A DNA stretch of 64,000 bases from Lyophyllum atratum (lineage: Eukaryota > Basidiomycota > Agaricomycetes > Agaricales > Lyophyllaceae): contig JACGCN010000009.1 in assembly GCA_014905825.1 (NCBI GenBank), positions 434,001-498,000 of the forward strand. The letters run 5' to 3'. Position 1 is the first letter of the stretch, and every line of letters begins with the position of its first letter. This document shows, piece by piece, positions 21,501-32,717 of the stretch. The position numbers and the translations under genes were made by a program. A model generated the notes under the pieces. It saw only the letters and a program-made list of their open reading frames with translations. It did not search any database and was not told the DNA's origin.

Positions 21501-22386
21501 CATCTCCTCCCTTGCCCGATCCACCTCCTCCGCCTCCGCCATCTCCACCCCCGCGCGCAGGCCTTCCCTGATCGCGCCCACACCCGCCTCCAAGGGCCGC
21601 CTCAGTCTCAGCGGTACCCCGCGCACACCGAGCACGCCCATCAGCCCCTCCTCCCGTGTTGGCACGCCTCTGGCACCGCTGTTCCCTGTGCGGTTCGGCC
21701 GGGCTGCGATTCTGACGGCGCCGCCTCGGATCGTGGCGCTGGTGGAGACGCCGGATGTGGCGGTGGGGGCGGTGGACCCGAGGAAGAGGAGGGTGGTCAC
21801 TGCGACGAGGTTTAGCTCTAGGGCTGGTGCGGATCGCCGGGTCAGTTTTTCTTCTCCACTTGCTCCTTCATGGGTCCCTGATGCGGGTGTTGTTTGTTGG
21901 GTGTTAGATCTTCATGACGACTCATCAGGATAAGGACACGCCTCGTGTACCTGGGATGGAGGGAGACGAGGACGACGAAGACGCCAGTGTCGTACGTGAC
22001 CCGTCGCCACCTCCGGTCGACATCGACACGGATGTGACACCCTTGTCGGGCGCTTGGGCTGCGCTTGCTGCCGTGGACTCGGGGGCGGGGGTTAAAGGCC
22101 TGCTGGGGCAGGTGCCTCCGAAGTTCATGGGACTGGCGACACCGGAGAAGAACCCGATGTCGATGCAACTGAGCCATGAAGAGGTGGTGGTTGGGTGTGC
22201 GGATGGGACTATCTAGTGCGTTTCTTGTCCTTTTTTTTGTGGGTCGGAGCTGATTGTTGTGATGTTATGTATAGTGTGATGAACTTTGTGGGAGATGAGT
22301 ATAGGAAGGAGAGGGAGGTGGTGCCGGTTGAACATGAGGTACTGGTTGAGGAGGATGAGGAAGAATCGACGGACGAGGAGGTCTAG
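18517..22386 (+). CDS. F-box/WD40-repeat protein, 13 exons
   Basis: Thirteen exons join in frame: 18517-19425, 19474-19874, 19925-19944, 20000-20148, 20209-20324, 20381-20622, 20680-20710, 20763-21046, 21110-21218, 21271-21301, 21358-21840, 21908-22215 and 22275-22386. They encode about 1064 residues. The first ~300 residues are Ser/Pro/Thr-rich and disordered. A short coiled coil follows (exon 2), then an acidic patch. The F-box lies in exons 4-5 ([16 protein letters not shown] ... VSQHWRTMV). WD40 blades begin at [10 protein letters not shown] (exon 6; [12 protein letters not shown]) and continue in exon 8 ([13 protein letters not shown]). The C-terminal part has another disordered insert. 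F-box proteins normally recruit substrates, here through the WD40 propeller, to SCF ubiquitin ligases. Introns are 48-67 bp. Exon 3 is only 20 nt. A copy of its 3' end lies at 25304. Confidence 0.88.
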
Positions 22387-22589
22387 AGCTCGTCGTACAG
22401 TTTGGGCTGTTTCGTGGATAATTCGGATGAACGGGGAGGTCGTACACTTTCGGCTGCTACTTGGATAATTCGGATGGAACCTCAGTTTGTACAACAGATA
22501 CAATATATTACTTTTGCTAATGGATCTCTTCATATGCGTCAAGCACACGCGATGAGAAACCGACTTGTGACAAGTAGAGCCAAAATTGA

Positions 22590-24379
22590 CTAGAAGCCAA
22601 AAAATCCCGGCGGAAAGTAATAATCCGACTCTTCTTGCTCCGAATCTGTAAAATCCCCGTCCTCTTCCGATTCAGACTCTGTGAAATTTTCCGCCCCATC
22701 CCATTCAACCTCCGGAACGATCTCCCTCAACATTTCCACATCTTCCTCGGTGACATGACGACAGCCATCCAGGAATAAGTCTGAAAGTGCTGTTCCTCGC
22801 TCCCGCCTCGCCTTCAGACAGTCAGCTAGGCTCCTACTGACGGTCTTCGCAGCACTTCCAGGGATAAAGGGGGTTAGGTCGTCGAGCATCCAGCCACTGA
22901 TGGTAAGGCTCTTAAGCGCTTTGAATTGGACATCACCAGCCTGATCACATGGCTCAAGAGCGGCAGATGTGCCGATGGAAAGGGCGCGGAGAAACTGAGA
23001 ATCGTCTGGTCCCACCTCAAGATACGTGAGCTGACTGAGACTACCGAAGTGGTCCACCCAGGCTGTCTTGGAAAGAAACAGGTCGTCGATCTTCAGGGAT
23101 TCAACGTACTGCAAGGAAAGGGGTGGGAGGGCATGCGTTGCGATCTCTGTTACGAAAGGGACCCTTTGATGGGGCATGAAGGTCAAGTCGAGTTGGGGTG
23201 TTTCAAAGTGTGGGATCGATGGGGCACTCCCAGATGACGTCCAGGCCCGGATTTTTTGCCAGTCAAATGATAGATAACGAATTGGTCCCTCTATTCTCCT
23301 CCCGAGTGTATCGGCCAACTGCCGGACCAAGGAGAAGCTGGTTGCAGGGACATGCTGAGACCCGTCGCTGAGCCTACACGTGACGGTGACGCGAGCCCCG
23401 CTGGGGTAGGTGATATGCTCCATCAAAGAAACGCAGCTGACTAGGAGAGACGTCACACTGAGGTGGACGAGTCGCGGAAGGTTGGCGGTTTTCGCGGGAG
23501 AGATGAGCTCCCCACTGGCCGAGGCAAAGTCGGAATCCAATTCGAGCTTTTCAAGGCGGGACATGTGTGAAAGGGCGGAGATAACCTGATCCACAGGCGG
23601 CCTGCTTGCATTGGGAATGTTGGTGACCTTGAGTGATACCAAGTTCGCGAAGATGGGGGCTCCCCAGTTCAACCCACAGCCGGCGATGCCTAGGCGAACC
23701 AGTCGCGGTGAATCCCCCGAAAACAGACCCTGTGGCAGCCTGTTCTCGTCGCTGATGGAGGTGAAATGGATGTCGAAGGTTTCCAGGAGCAGTGCGGAAG
23801 AATCAAGGGACCTTGCAAGCTCCCTGAAAGCGCGTATATCGCCATTAGATTGATTCAGCGAAAGGTGTCTGATTCGCGATAGCTGTGACAAGGCGGTTTT
23901 GAACGTTGCTTCACGAACCGCTGCACTACTACGTAGTGTGCGGTATTCCCCAAACATCGCCTTGATGGTCAAAGGGGCCATTTTGGAACGCGCCAACATC
24001 TCCTCCGCCCACCTAGGACAACTGAATGGTATATCGCTCCAAAGACTCGGGCACTCCAATGCGACGCGACGCCAATGGGAACATACATGAGACACACGGA
24101 ACCAACGTAGCCTGTACTCCAACTCGGACGGTTCGATGGTACACCTGAAGACAGTCGCGAGGATTTCTGGAGGAAGGCGAAAGATGACGCTCAGCTCGTT
24201 ATGGCGGCGCTTCCAAGATGTGGTGACTGCCTCGGAAGCTGCAATGCCCTCTTGAATTCGAGCATAAGCTGCCTCACGGACAGTGATACTGCTAAACGCG
24301 GACGCGTTCCCTACATCGCGCGTCTGGCTTCGTGTAACTCAGTATTGCGAAAGGCCTTAGCTAAATATCTTACCTCCAT
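22590..24379 (-). CDS. F-box/leucine-rich protein, array copy 1
   Basis: Exon 1 is only ATGGAG (24374-24379). A 50-bp intron (GTAAGA...GCCAG) follows, then exon 2 (22590-24323), giving about 579 residues. The spliced frame removes the problem that the long ORF has no in-frame ATG. An N-terminal F-box-like domain is visible (RLPPEILATVF ... WFRVSHVCSHWRRVALECPSLWSDI), followed by irregular leucine-rich segments and an acidic C-terminus ending PPGFFGF. This is the common Agaricomycete F-box architecture and is predicted to act as an SCF substrate receptor. It is closely similar to copies 2 and 3. Its 5' side is interrupted about 70 bp upstream by a TIR element. Confidence 0.85.
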
Positions 24380-24448
24380 CGCCCTCTTGGACTTGATTTG
24401 AATAGTCGAGAGTCGAGAGTGGACTGGCCAGCGCTCAGCGCCGCTAGA

Positions 24449-25217
24449 GTACGTATAACTTTAGTATTATTAGCTATTCAGCTTTTCAAAGAGAATCACT
24501 AGTGCTTAGTTTGAATCACTACTTGCCTGAGTGAATCACTATTTCTGTTTTCCGTGCTCCGATGAGGAGTTATGTTATGTATTAGGTACGCATCAGCTGG
24601 TACCAGCGTGGCTTGTTGAACGTTGAGGGCATGACGCATCGCAAAGATGGACAAGCACCAAATCTCCTCTTGGCTGCCATCTATGGACACCGTCGACATT
24701 TTTCGTGAGATTTAACCTTGCAGAAGTGTCCATCAGGTGCTCATGTATGTACCTAAATACTTTCTATTCATTCAGCAGGCGTAGGTGGCAAGAGGGCCAC
24801 ATGTTACATATATCAATAGCATCAGGATTTCTGGTGAGCGACCATACCCCTCCATACCCCCACTAACAAAAAGGATTATGAGCGACAGAATTGTACACCA
24901 TCCATGTTGAAAATGCTTGAACACGGTGATTTGCACCTCTGTTGCTTGCTGCACTACTTTCGTACATTTTCTGCCATCATTGGTCCAGAGGAAGGAAAAC
25001 GGGGGTCGTCCTGGGGCCATTCACTCCTAGTGTAGGTGAGTTATATATCGGTCGCTGACGGTGACCATAAACAGAATCGCGCGCCTCTCCTGATTCGATC
25101 GGAAAATAGTGATTCACTCGAAAAATAGTGATTCCAGGCGAAAATAGTGATTGGGCGGCAAAATAGTTATTCATACGAATAGCTGAATAACTAATAATAC
25201 TAAAGTTGTTGTACCTC
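24449..25217. mobile_element. Non-autonomous TIR element (MITE-like), 11-bp target duplication
   Basis: Imperfect terminal inverted repeats of about 33 bp lie at 24449-24482 and 25182-25214. They share ACTTTAGTATTATTAG, then C or T, then TATTCAGC. An 11-bp direct repeat GCGCCGCTAGA sits outside them (24438-24448 and 25218-25228). The subterminal regions carry multiple AATCACTA motifs pointing inward: three on the left (about 24497, 24514, 24534) and three or four on the right (about 25105-25155). No transposase ORF is present. A duplication of 9-11 bp points to Mutator-like elements; the superfamily is inferred. It sits in the promoter side of F-box copy 1. Confidence 0.8.
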
Positions 25218-25303
25218 GCGCCGCTAGAACACTTGAAAAAGCAATGAAAAGAGTTCAGATCAAGCAAAAACAAACACAGGTGATTCAAATTTCAGATGTG
25301 TCA

Positions 25304-25446
25304 TTGTGGGTCGGAGCTGATACTAGGAGACTATGCTATGTACAGATGCGTATAGGAAGGAAAGGGAGGTGGTGCCGATGAAGAATGAAGCACTGGTAGT
25401 GGTAGAGGAGGATGAGGAGGAATCAACGGATGAAGACCGGGCTTAG
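25304..25446 (+). pseudogene. Duplicated 3' end of the F-box/WD40 gene
   Basis: The stretch matches the last intron and last exon of the gene ending at 22386. Shared blocks include TTGTGGGTCGGAGCTGAT, TATAGGAAGGA.AGGGAGGTGG and the acidic-tail codons GAGGAGGATGAGGA. It ends in a stop at about 25444. Homology continues downstream into the shared intergenic sequence before each F-box gene. It has no upstream exons and so cannot be functional. It marks the edge of a tandem segmental duplication. Confidence 0.85.
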
Positions 25447-25597
25447 GACCCTCATATAATTTGGGCTGCTTTCTGAATAATTCGTATGGAACCTCAGATT
25501 GTAGTACATTAGATGTATATATATTTCTTTTGCAAATGGTTTTTTTTCCTGAAGTCAAGAAAAACGGGGGGGAGTAATAGTCCATATACTAATAGTA

Positions 25598-27360
25598 CTA
25601 GTAATAGTCTTCCTCGTCTGAATAATGAAAATCGTCATCCCCTTCCCATTCAGTCTCCGTAAAATTCTCCTCTCCGTCCCATTCAACGTCTTTAACGATC
25701 TTTTTCAACACCTCCACATCTTCCTCGGTGACATGACGACAACAATCCAGGACTAACTTTGAAAGTGCTGTTCCTCGCTCCCGCCTGGCCTTCAGACAGT
25801 CAGAGAAGGACTCAATCATGTCACGGATTTTCCCAGCACCGCCAGACCTAAACCTTTCGTCGAGGGTCCACTCCTTGATGGTAAGTCTCTCGACCGCTTT
25901 GAATTGGATATCAGCAGCCTGATCGCATGGCTCAAGAGCAGATGTGCCGGTGGAAAGGGCGAGAAGAAACCCAGAGCAGTCGGATCCCACTTCGAGATAC
26001 TTGAGCTGACTGAGGCTACCGAAATGGTTTACCCAAGTTGCCTTGGAAAGATCTATGCCCTGGATCCTTACATATTCAACGGACTGCAAAGGAAGGGGTG
26101 GGAGGACATTTGTTACAATGTCCGTTGCGAAATTGGGCATTTGGTGGGGGGTGAAGGTGATATCGAGTTGGGGCATTCCTTGCGAATATGTGAGCAACGG
26201 GGGGATCAAAGATGACGTCCAAGCTAGGATTCTTTCCCAATCGACTGCTACAGATCGAATTGGTCCTTCTATTCTCCTCCCGAGTGTATCAACCAAGCGC
26301 CGGACCAAGAAAGGGCCGGTTGCAGGAATCTGGTGAAACCCGCTGAGGTCACATTTGATAGTGACGCGAGCATCGCTGGGGTAGGTGATATGGTCCATCA
26401 AGGAAACACAGTTGACGAGGCGGGAGGACACATTGAGATGGACGAGTTGCGGAAGGTTGACCGTTGTCGCAAGAGTGGTGAGCTCCCCACTGGCCGAGGC
26501 AAAGTCGGAATCCAATTCGAGCTTTTCAAGGCGGGACATGTGTGAAAGGGCGGAGATAAACAGGTGTACAGGTGGCCTGCTTGCATTAGGGATTTTGGCG
26601 ACCTGGAGTGACACCAAGTTCGCGAAGATTGGGGCTCCCCAGTTCAACCCACAATTCGTGATGCCTATGCGAACCAGTCGCGGCGAAACTCCAGAAAACA
26701 GATCCTGTGGCAACGTGTTCTCGTCGCTGGTGGAGGTGAAATGAATTTCGAAGGTTTCCAAGAGCGGTGCGGGAGAATCAAGGGACCTTGCAAGCTCCCT
26801 GAAAGCGCGTGTTTCGCCATGAGATTGATTCAGCGAAAGGTGTCTGATTCGCGATAGCTGTGACAAGGCGGTCTTGAAAGTTGCTTCACGAAACGCTGCA
26901 CTACTACGTAGTCTGGGGTATTCCCCACCAAACATCGCCTTGATGGTCAAAGGGGCCATCTTGGAACGCGCCAACATCTCCTCCGCCCACCTAGGACAAC
27001 TGAATGGTATATCGCTCCAAAGACTCGGGCACTCCAACGCGACGCGACGCCAATGGGAACATACATGAGACACACGGAACCAACGTAGCCTCCTGAAATC
27101 AAACTCGGATGCCACGGTAAGAAACCTGAAGATAGTCGCGAGGATTTCTGGAGGAAGGCGAAAGATGAGGCTCAGCTCGTTATGGCGGCGCTTCCAAGAT
27201 GTGGTGACTGCCTCGGAAGCTGCAATGCCCTCTCGAATTCGTGCATAAGCTGCCTCACGGACAGTGATACTGCTAAACGCGGACGCGTCCCCTACGTCGC
27301 GCGTCTGGCTTCGTATAATTGAGTATTGCGACAGGCTTTAATTAAATACCTTACCTCCAT
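25598..27360 (-). CDS. F-box/leucine-rich protein, array copy 2
   Basis: The structure is the same as copy 1: exon 1 ATGGAG (27355-27360), a 50-bp intron (GTAAGG...GCCAG), and exon 2 (25598-27304), about 570 residues. The F-box-like segment RLPPEILATIF ... VSHVCSHWRRVALECPS is nearly identical to copy 1. Divergence concentrates in the leucine-rich middle and the acidic C-terminus (ending SDEEDYY). The reading frame is intact. It is probably a recent duplicate of copy 1 or the reverse, with substrate-recognition regions diverging. The residue after the F-box core (FLTVASEFDF) differs from copies 1 and 3. Confidence 0.85.
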
Positions 27361-27836
27361 CGTCCTCTTGGATTGGAATTCAAGAGTGGAAAGTCGAGTC
27401 CAGCGCTAGAACTATTCAAGAAGAATTCGTGAAGCAAACTTGAAAGCAAGTCTTTCGAAGAATTTAGCCCAGGCCCCCGTGAGAAATCTTTCCTAAACGG
27501 TCAAAGCAGCCGAAAAATGATCGTGATGAGCGTGTCCCCAGACACAGCAGCGGCCTGCCACCCCCCATAGCCCGCCGTGTCCCGTGTCAACTAAGCAAGC
27601 AGAGGGTGAGTGAGATCAGTGTCATGCTTGGCTCTAGTAGGCTCCAGTTCCATCAATTTGCTTCTGGAGCTTCGAATCTGTTCAAATGTTGACCTCTAAC
27701 GTTTCAACAGGCTTCAGCTTTAACTTCGACGTTCAGCTCCTGCTTGAACTTGAACTGACTTTTAATAGTAGAGCCAAAGATGAACTAGTCCATTAACAAG
27801 TTGCCAGCAAGTCAAAAATCTCAAGTGGTAGAAACA
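27361..27836. other. Intergenic spacer of the F-box array
   Basis: No gene is present. The first part resembles the 5' flank of copy 1 (CAGCGCTAGAACTATTCAAG versus the flank split by the TIR element). The block at about 27600-27690 (GGCTCCAGTTCCATCAATTT ...) recurs at about 29780-29835 beyond copy 3, so the spacer is part of the duplicated unit. Confidence 0.6.
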
Positions 27837-29663
27837 TTACTCCGAGTCTTCTAGATCTGACTGTGTAAAATCCCCCGACCCATCCCATACAGACTCTGCT
27901 TCAACAGAGTCCTCGGAATCTGATGAAACAGAGTCCTCAGAATCTGATGAAACGGAGTCCTCAGAATCTGATGAAATAGAGTCCTCGGAATCTAATTCAA
28001 CTTGAACCTCCGTAACGATTTCCTTCAACGCCACCAGATCTTCCTCGGCGACATGACAACATTGTGCTAGAACTAACTCTCCGGGAGCTGTTCCTTGCTC
28101 CCGCCTCGCCTCCAGACAGTCAAATAAGCTCTGAATAAGGGTCTTCCCAGCACCGCCAGGGTTAATCGTTTCGTCCAACGTCCAGAATCTGATGGTAAGC
28201 TTCTTGAGCGCTTTGAATTGGACTTCACTAGCCTGATCGCATGGCTCATGAGGGTCCGACGTGCCGCTGGAAAAGGCACCGAGAAACCCGGACTGGTAGT
28301 GTCCCACCTCGACTTCCTTGAGCTGAGTGAGACCACCGAAAAGGTTCACCCACGCTGTCTTGGAAAGATCTAGGTCGACGACCGTGAGAGATTCAACGAA
28401 CTCCAAGGGAAGGAGTTGGAAGACTTCTGTTGCAATTTCCGGCCGGCCGAAATTGGGCATTTCATGAAGAGTGAAGCAGAAATCGAATTGGGGTATTTCC
28501 GAATCCAAGCGCGGGTTGATCCCAGATGATGTCCAAGCCCGGATTCTATCGGAATCGAATGACACACAACGGACTGGTCCTCCTATTCTTCTCCCGAGTG
28601 TATCAGCCAACCGCCGTACCAAGGAAAAGCTGGTTGCAGACCCGTCGCTGAGGTGACACTCGACGGTGACGTGAGCACTGCTAGGGTAGGTGATATGGTC
28701 CATCAAGGAAACGCAGTTGACCAGGCGGGATCTCACACTGAGCTGGACGAGTCGCGGAAGGTTGGCGGTTGCCGCGGGAGAGATGAGCTCCCCACTGGCC
28801 GAGGCAAAGTCGGAATCAAAGTCGAGCTTTTCAAGGCGGGACATGGTCGATAGGGCGGAAAAAAATTGATTGACAAGCGGTCTACTTGTGTTTGGCAAGT
28901 AGTTGGCGACCTTGAGTGATACTAAGTTTGCGAAGATTGGGGCTCCCCAGTTCAACCCGCAATCCCTGATTCCCAGACGGGCTAACCGTGGCGAAACCCC
29001 GGAAAACAGCTCCTCCGGCAACGTGTACTCGGCGCTGGCCTTGCCTCTGGCAGAAGTGATACAAATTTCAAGGGTTTCCAAGAGGGGTGCGGGAGAATCA
29101 AGGAATTTGGCAAAGTCGCTGAAAGGGCGTGGTGCGCCATGAGATTCGTATAGCGAAAGCTTCCTGATTCGCGATAGCTGTGATAAGGCGGCTCTAACTG
29201 CTGCAGTACTACGACGGGTATAGTACCCACACATCACTGTGATAGTCAAAGGGGACATCTTGGAACGCGCCATCATCTCCTTTGCCCACCTGGGACAATT
29301 GAGTGGTATATCGCTCCAAAGACTCGGGGTCTCCAATGCGACGCGACGCCAATGAGAACATACATGAGACACGCAGAACCAAGGAACCCTCGAACGATCC
29401 AATTCGGACCACCCAATGGTACACATGAAGATAGTCGCGAGGAGTTCTGGAGGAAGGCGAGAGATGAGGCTCAGCTCGTTATAGCGTCGCTTCCAGGATA
29501 TGGTGGCTGCCTTGGAAGCTCTGGTGGCTGCCTCGGAAGCTGCAATCCCCTGTCGAATTCGTCCATAGGCTGCCTCACGGACAGTGACACTGCTGAACGC
29601 GGACGCCTGGCTCCGTGTCATTGAGTACTGCGATAGGCTTTACGCTAAATATCTCACCTCCAT
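27837..29663 (-). CDS. F-box/leucine-rich protein, array copy 3
   Basis: Exon 1 is ATGGAG (29658-29663), the intron is 29607-29657 (51 bp, GTGAGA...GCCAG), and exon 2 is 27837-29606, about 591 residues. An alternative unspliced start exists at 29621. The F-box-like domain shows RLPPELLATIFMCTIG and VSHVCSHWRRVALETPS. Leucine-rich segments follow, then a C-terminal tail of repeated acidic/serine units (EDSVSSDS). The tail comes from a 24-bp minisatellite (27907-27994) absent from copies 1 and 2. This copy is more diverged than the other two, so it probably split off first. Confidence 0.85.
27907..27994 (-). repeat. 24-bp coding minisatellite
   Basis: Three full units and a partial fourth, beginning GAGTCCTCGGAATCTGATGA, lie at 27907-27930, 27931-27954, 27955-27978 and 27979-27994. 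The unit length keeps the frame and encodes an eight-residue S/D/E-rich repeat near the C-terminus of F-box copy 3. Confidence 0.9.
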
Positions 29664-31373
29664 CGTTTTTCAAACTTTTCGCTTGAAATTGAACGGTTGA
29701 GAGTTGATGGTCAGCGTTATAGGTCAAAAAGTGCGCATGATGCAGAAGCAAACAGAGGGTCATTCCGAGATGTACGGGTCATGCCACGCTTGGCTCCAGT
29801 TCCATCAATTCGCTTCTGGAAGTTGAATCTGGGAGTGCAAACGTTCAACCTCTTGCTTAGACTTGTGACCGTGTCGCGATTCAAGTACTCCAAAGTGTGG
29901 CCTCGCAAGCCAAAGGCTCCCTTGAGAAGATTATTGTGAAATCTGAAATCTCTCAAAGCCTACAATGCAGATGTACGTGCCACTGGTCCTTTGATTGACT
30001 CCTCCTTTCCAGGAGCGTTGTCATCAAGCTCTGAGCTGCATTCCTGTAGGTAATTGCGAAATACAGCGCCGGTGTGTCAATGTCAGCATCCAGTGACCTG
30101 AGCATTGAAGAGATTCTATAGAGTATCACACTCGAATTTTGCAAAGCCCGAGGCGCCTAGCCGTCACACTTGAAAATGACAGGTACAATTCCTTGAGCCT
30201 CATCTTCCCGGCCGCCCCTCAAATTCATCTCAGCCTCTTACATACACGATAAACGGTCCCTACGCCCCCGTCAGCTTGTAAATCAACCAATTTGGCGTAT
30301 CTCAGGTTGACTCCCATTCAACGATATATGCATTATTTTATCCCGCCTGTCCCAATTTCTGGACGCGCATCCTGGGTGGTCATCTTACCTGGGCACGTTG
30401 CATGCTGGAACGTCCCAAAATGGCCTCTCGGACGGTCGGATTTCGCGTTTGCCACTAGGCGGAAAAACGCGTTATGATGATCATTTGACTTGCATTTGAC
30501 GATGGCAGCTCTTCGACGGGGACCACGCATCAGATGTCCGTCTCTTCTCTACTATCATTACCAAGTTGCTATCTACCTCTGCTACTTACGGAATAGCCAA
30601 GGCCAATAGGACTCGGCCGAATTACGGCCCATCTGAAAGGCAATTGCTGCCCTGGGCGCCCTTTGCTCAAAAGTTCGGTAGGGGATTGTCATTGCAGGGA
30701 GTCAGCTCAGCCGAAATATCGGGGCTGCATCGCGTCGTCAAGAAGGGCGAATGGGCTGGATAGCCAGATCTCACAGACCCCTGACTCGCATGCCAATGAA
30801 CGCTTCTAGCGACTTCATGCGGTGGGACCTGTTGAACTATGCATGTCAATAGGCATATAACTTGACACCAAGTATCAATCTTCTGGACAACGAATGCAAG
30901 AGTTGTTGGAAAGATCGTCCGCATTCGAATGATATTCAAAGAATACTGAAGGCCAAGAATATCCTAGCAATATTGCTCAATTGTTTTGGCGGCAATTATG
31001 GCTTCTGGTTTCCAGTAATTGCATGGCGACTGTCTTGTATTCTAATTTCTTTGACGAATCGTCGCGCTCGTGACGTCACTTCTGCATTCAAATTGAGGCT
31101 ATGCACATTTGTTCATAGTACGCCCGACCCGACATACTCGAGTAGCCTGAAGTGAATGAGCGTATCAGCCCTCCTTAGTCGTAAATATCCATCTACTGCA
31201 ATACTAAAAAGAGAACTGAAAACATGGCGAACGTGCAAAAACTAAGACTGATCTGACTCTTTCTTGTGCGTTAACAAGCTATTTCGGGCGCTTAGCAAAA
31301 GAGACCACAAGAGATTGGATTGGGTACTACCTTCTCAATGATGCTCACGCGCACGTTGCAGTGGCAATGAGAA
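29664..31373. other. Intergenic region, 1.7 kb
   Basis: No gene is supported. The block 29748-29835 duplicates part of the spacer between F-box copies 2 and 3. The remainder contains only short overlapping ORFs. The interval 31150-31373, 3' of the small gene at 31374, matches 34285-34500 and belongs to a second duplicated unit. Confidence 0.5.
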
Positions 31374-31900
31374 TCAGTCAGACGCCATAGAATACCACTT
31401 TGGGGCTGAGTGTATACCTAGGGCGCGGCGGTACTGATCGATGATGTCCATGTTTCGCGCGTTCTCCAGATCTCTTGGGGACAAGTTGCTGCCAACTATG
31501 AAGCAGGGAGTAGTACCACCCCACGCAGCAGCGCGTTCGTCGTATACTCTGACCAGCCGTCGATGGCCGTTCGGGAGCCTTTTGCCGATCTCTCTAAGGG
31601 CAAGCTGCCGCTTGCGGTGATCCTCCATATCAGCGCCAAGGTTTCTATCGTCCGCCCATTTCAGGTAATCTTCCTCGATGAAGCTCCAGCCAAGCGCTTG
31701 AGCGTAGACTATTTCCTTGTTCTGAGAGTTGGTATAGCGGGCAGAACGACGTGTACAGAGGCCAGGAGCCTTAGGAAGTTTGATCGGCGGAAGTTCGGTG
31801 TTATTTAGGGGGTCCTTCCTATCTTGAGAGTTAGAAAGCGGTCGAAGCCATAACAAAATCCGCGTACACAAAATCCGCATACATTGGTTCGGAGAATTTG
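31374..31900 (-). CDS. Small hypothetical protein, duplicate A
   Basis: The reliable coding part is 31374 to about 31817. It encodes LPPIKLPKAPGLC, KEIVYAQALGWSFIEEDYLKW, RKRQLALREIGKRLP, GGTTPCFIVGSNL and NMDIIDQYRRALGI, ending at a stop at 31374. The 5' exon is uncertain. A candidate ATG (ATGTATGCGGATTTTG) lies at about 31889, but no splice was proved. It is clearly paralogous to the gene at 34509. No domain is recognised. The conserved core is about 130 residues, mixed alpha/beta in appearance, with no signal peptide or membrane segment. Confidence 0.6.
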
Positions 31901-32717
31901 GCAGGTGCTTAGACGTTGCAGCTGAAGTGCTGAGGGGCTGGTGGAGTTAGACGGCAAATAACGTTCTTGATTCAACTTCCTCCTCCACTTGGGTTGATAT
32001 ACCAACTTTGGAACAACACGACCAAACAACTGGTTACAGCCTCGCCGGCCAGTAGTTATCCTCAAATTCGCCAGCCATCCAACCGCGATTGTTTCATCCT
32101 TTGTTCTGACTCCTATATGCACGTTTTATTGTCTTCATTGGCGAGATCCTTTGTCCTTATCATGTGGTTTTCTGTATGCACCTCAACACGGGCGCTGGCC
32201 ATGGCGACCACTGGCATGGCACTGGTTGAAGAAGAGTCCTCATCCCGATAAAGAAAACAATGGGGGCGTATAGCGGCCAATCTCCTCCGACTGGCCTCTG
32301 CTCTCGGTGAGTTCCAGAGTTGTCACGGATTGATCATGATTGCCCACAGTTTAATATCGACAATCTCTGAACCAGTGCAATACCGGTACACGGCTGAGGA
32401 CTCCCCAATGGCCAAGATGCAAGAGCACCTGGAGGCGATGACATCTTCCCAGCTTTTGTCTCCGAAATAGCCTCCACGCCTTATTCGTGTGTCCACGCTT
32501 CCGCCGAATCTTCCTTTGAGATCACCTCTCCCGACAATAAACCGCAAACGGACCATCGGGCTTGCCGAGCTTCCAACAATGGCATGAGAACAATAACATA
32601 CTAACCTTCTAGACATCCCTTTGTTTTACATTTGGGTAATCTGGTTCCTTATGTCATTGATTCTCGTATAAATTTACACGCTTATCGCAATCATCTCACA
32701 AACGCGAATAACGCAAC
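31901..32717. other. Intergenic region
   Basis: It contains upstream sequence of duplicate A that recurs near duplicate B (AACACGACCAAACAACTG at about 32018, compared with about 35304). It also contains the block TCCTATATGC...TTTTATTGTCTTCAT at about 32112, which recurs at about 34224. No gene is apparent. Confidence 0.5.
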
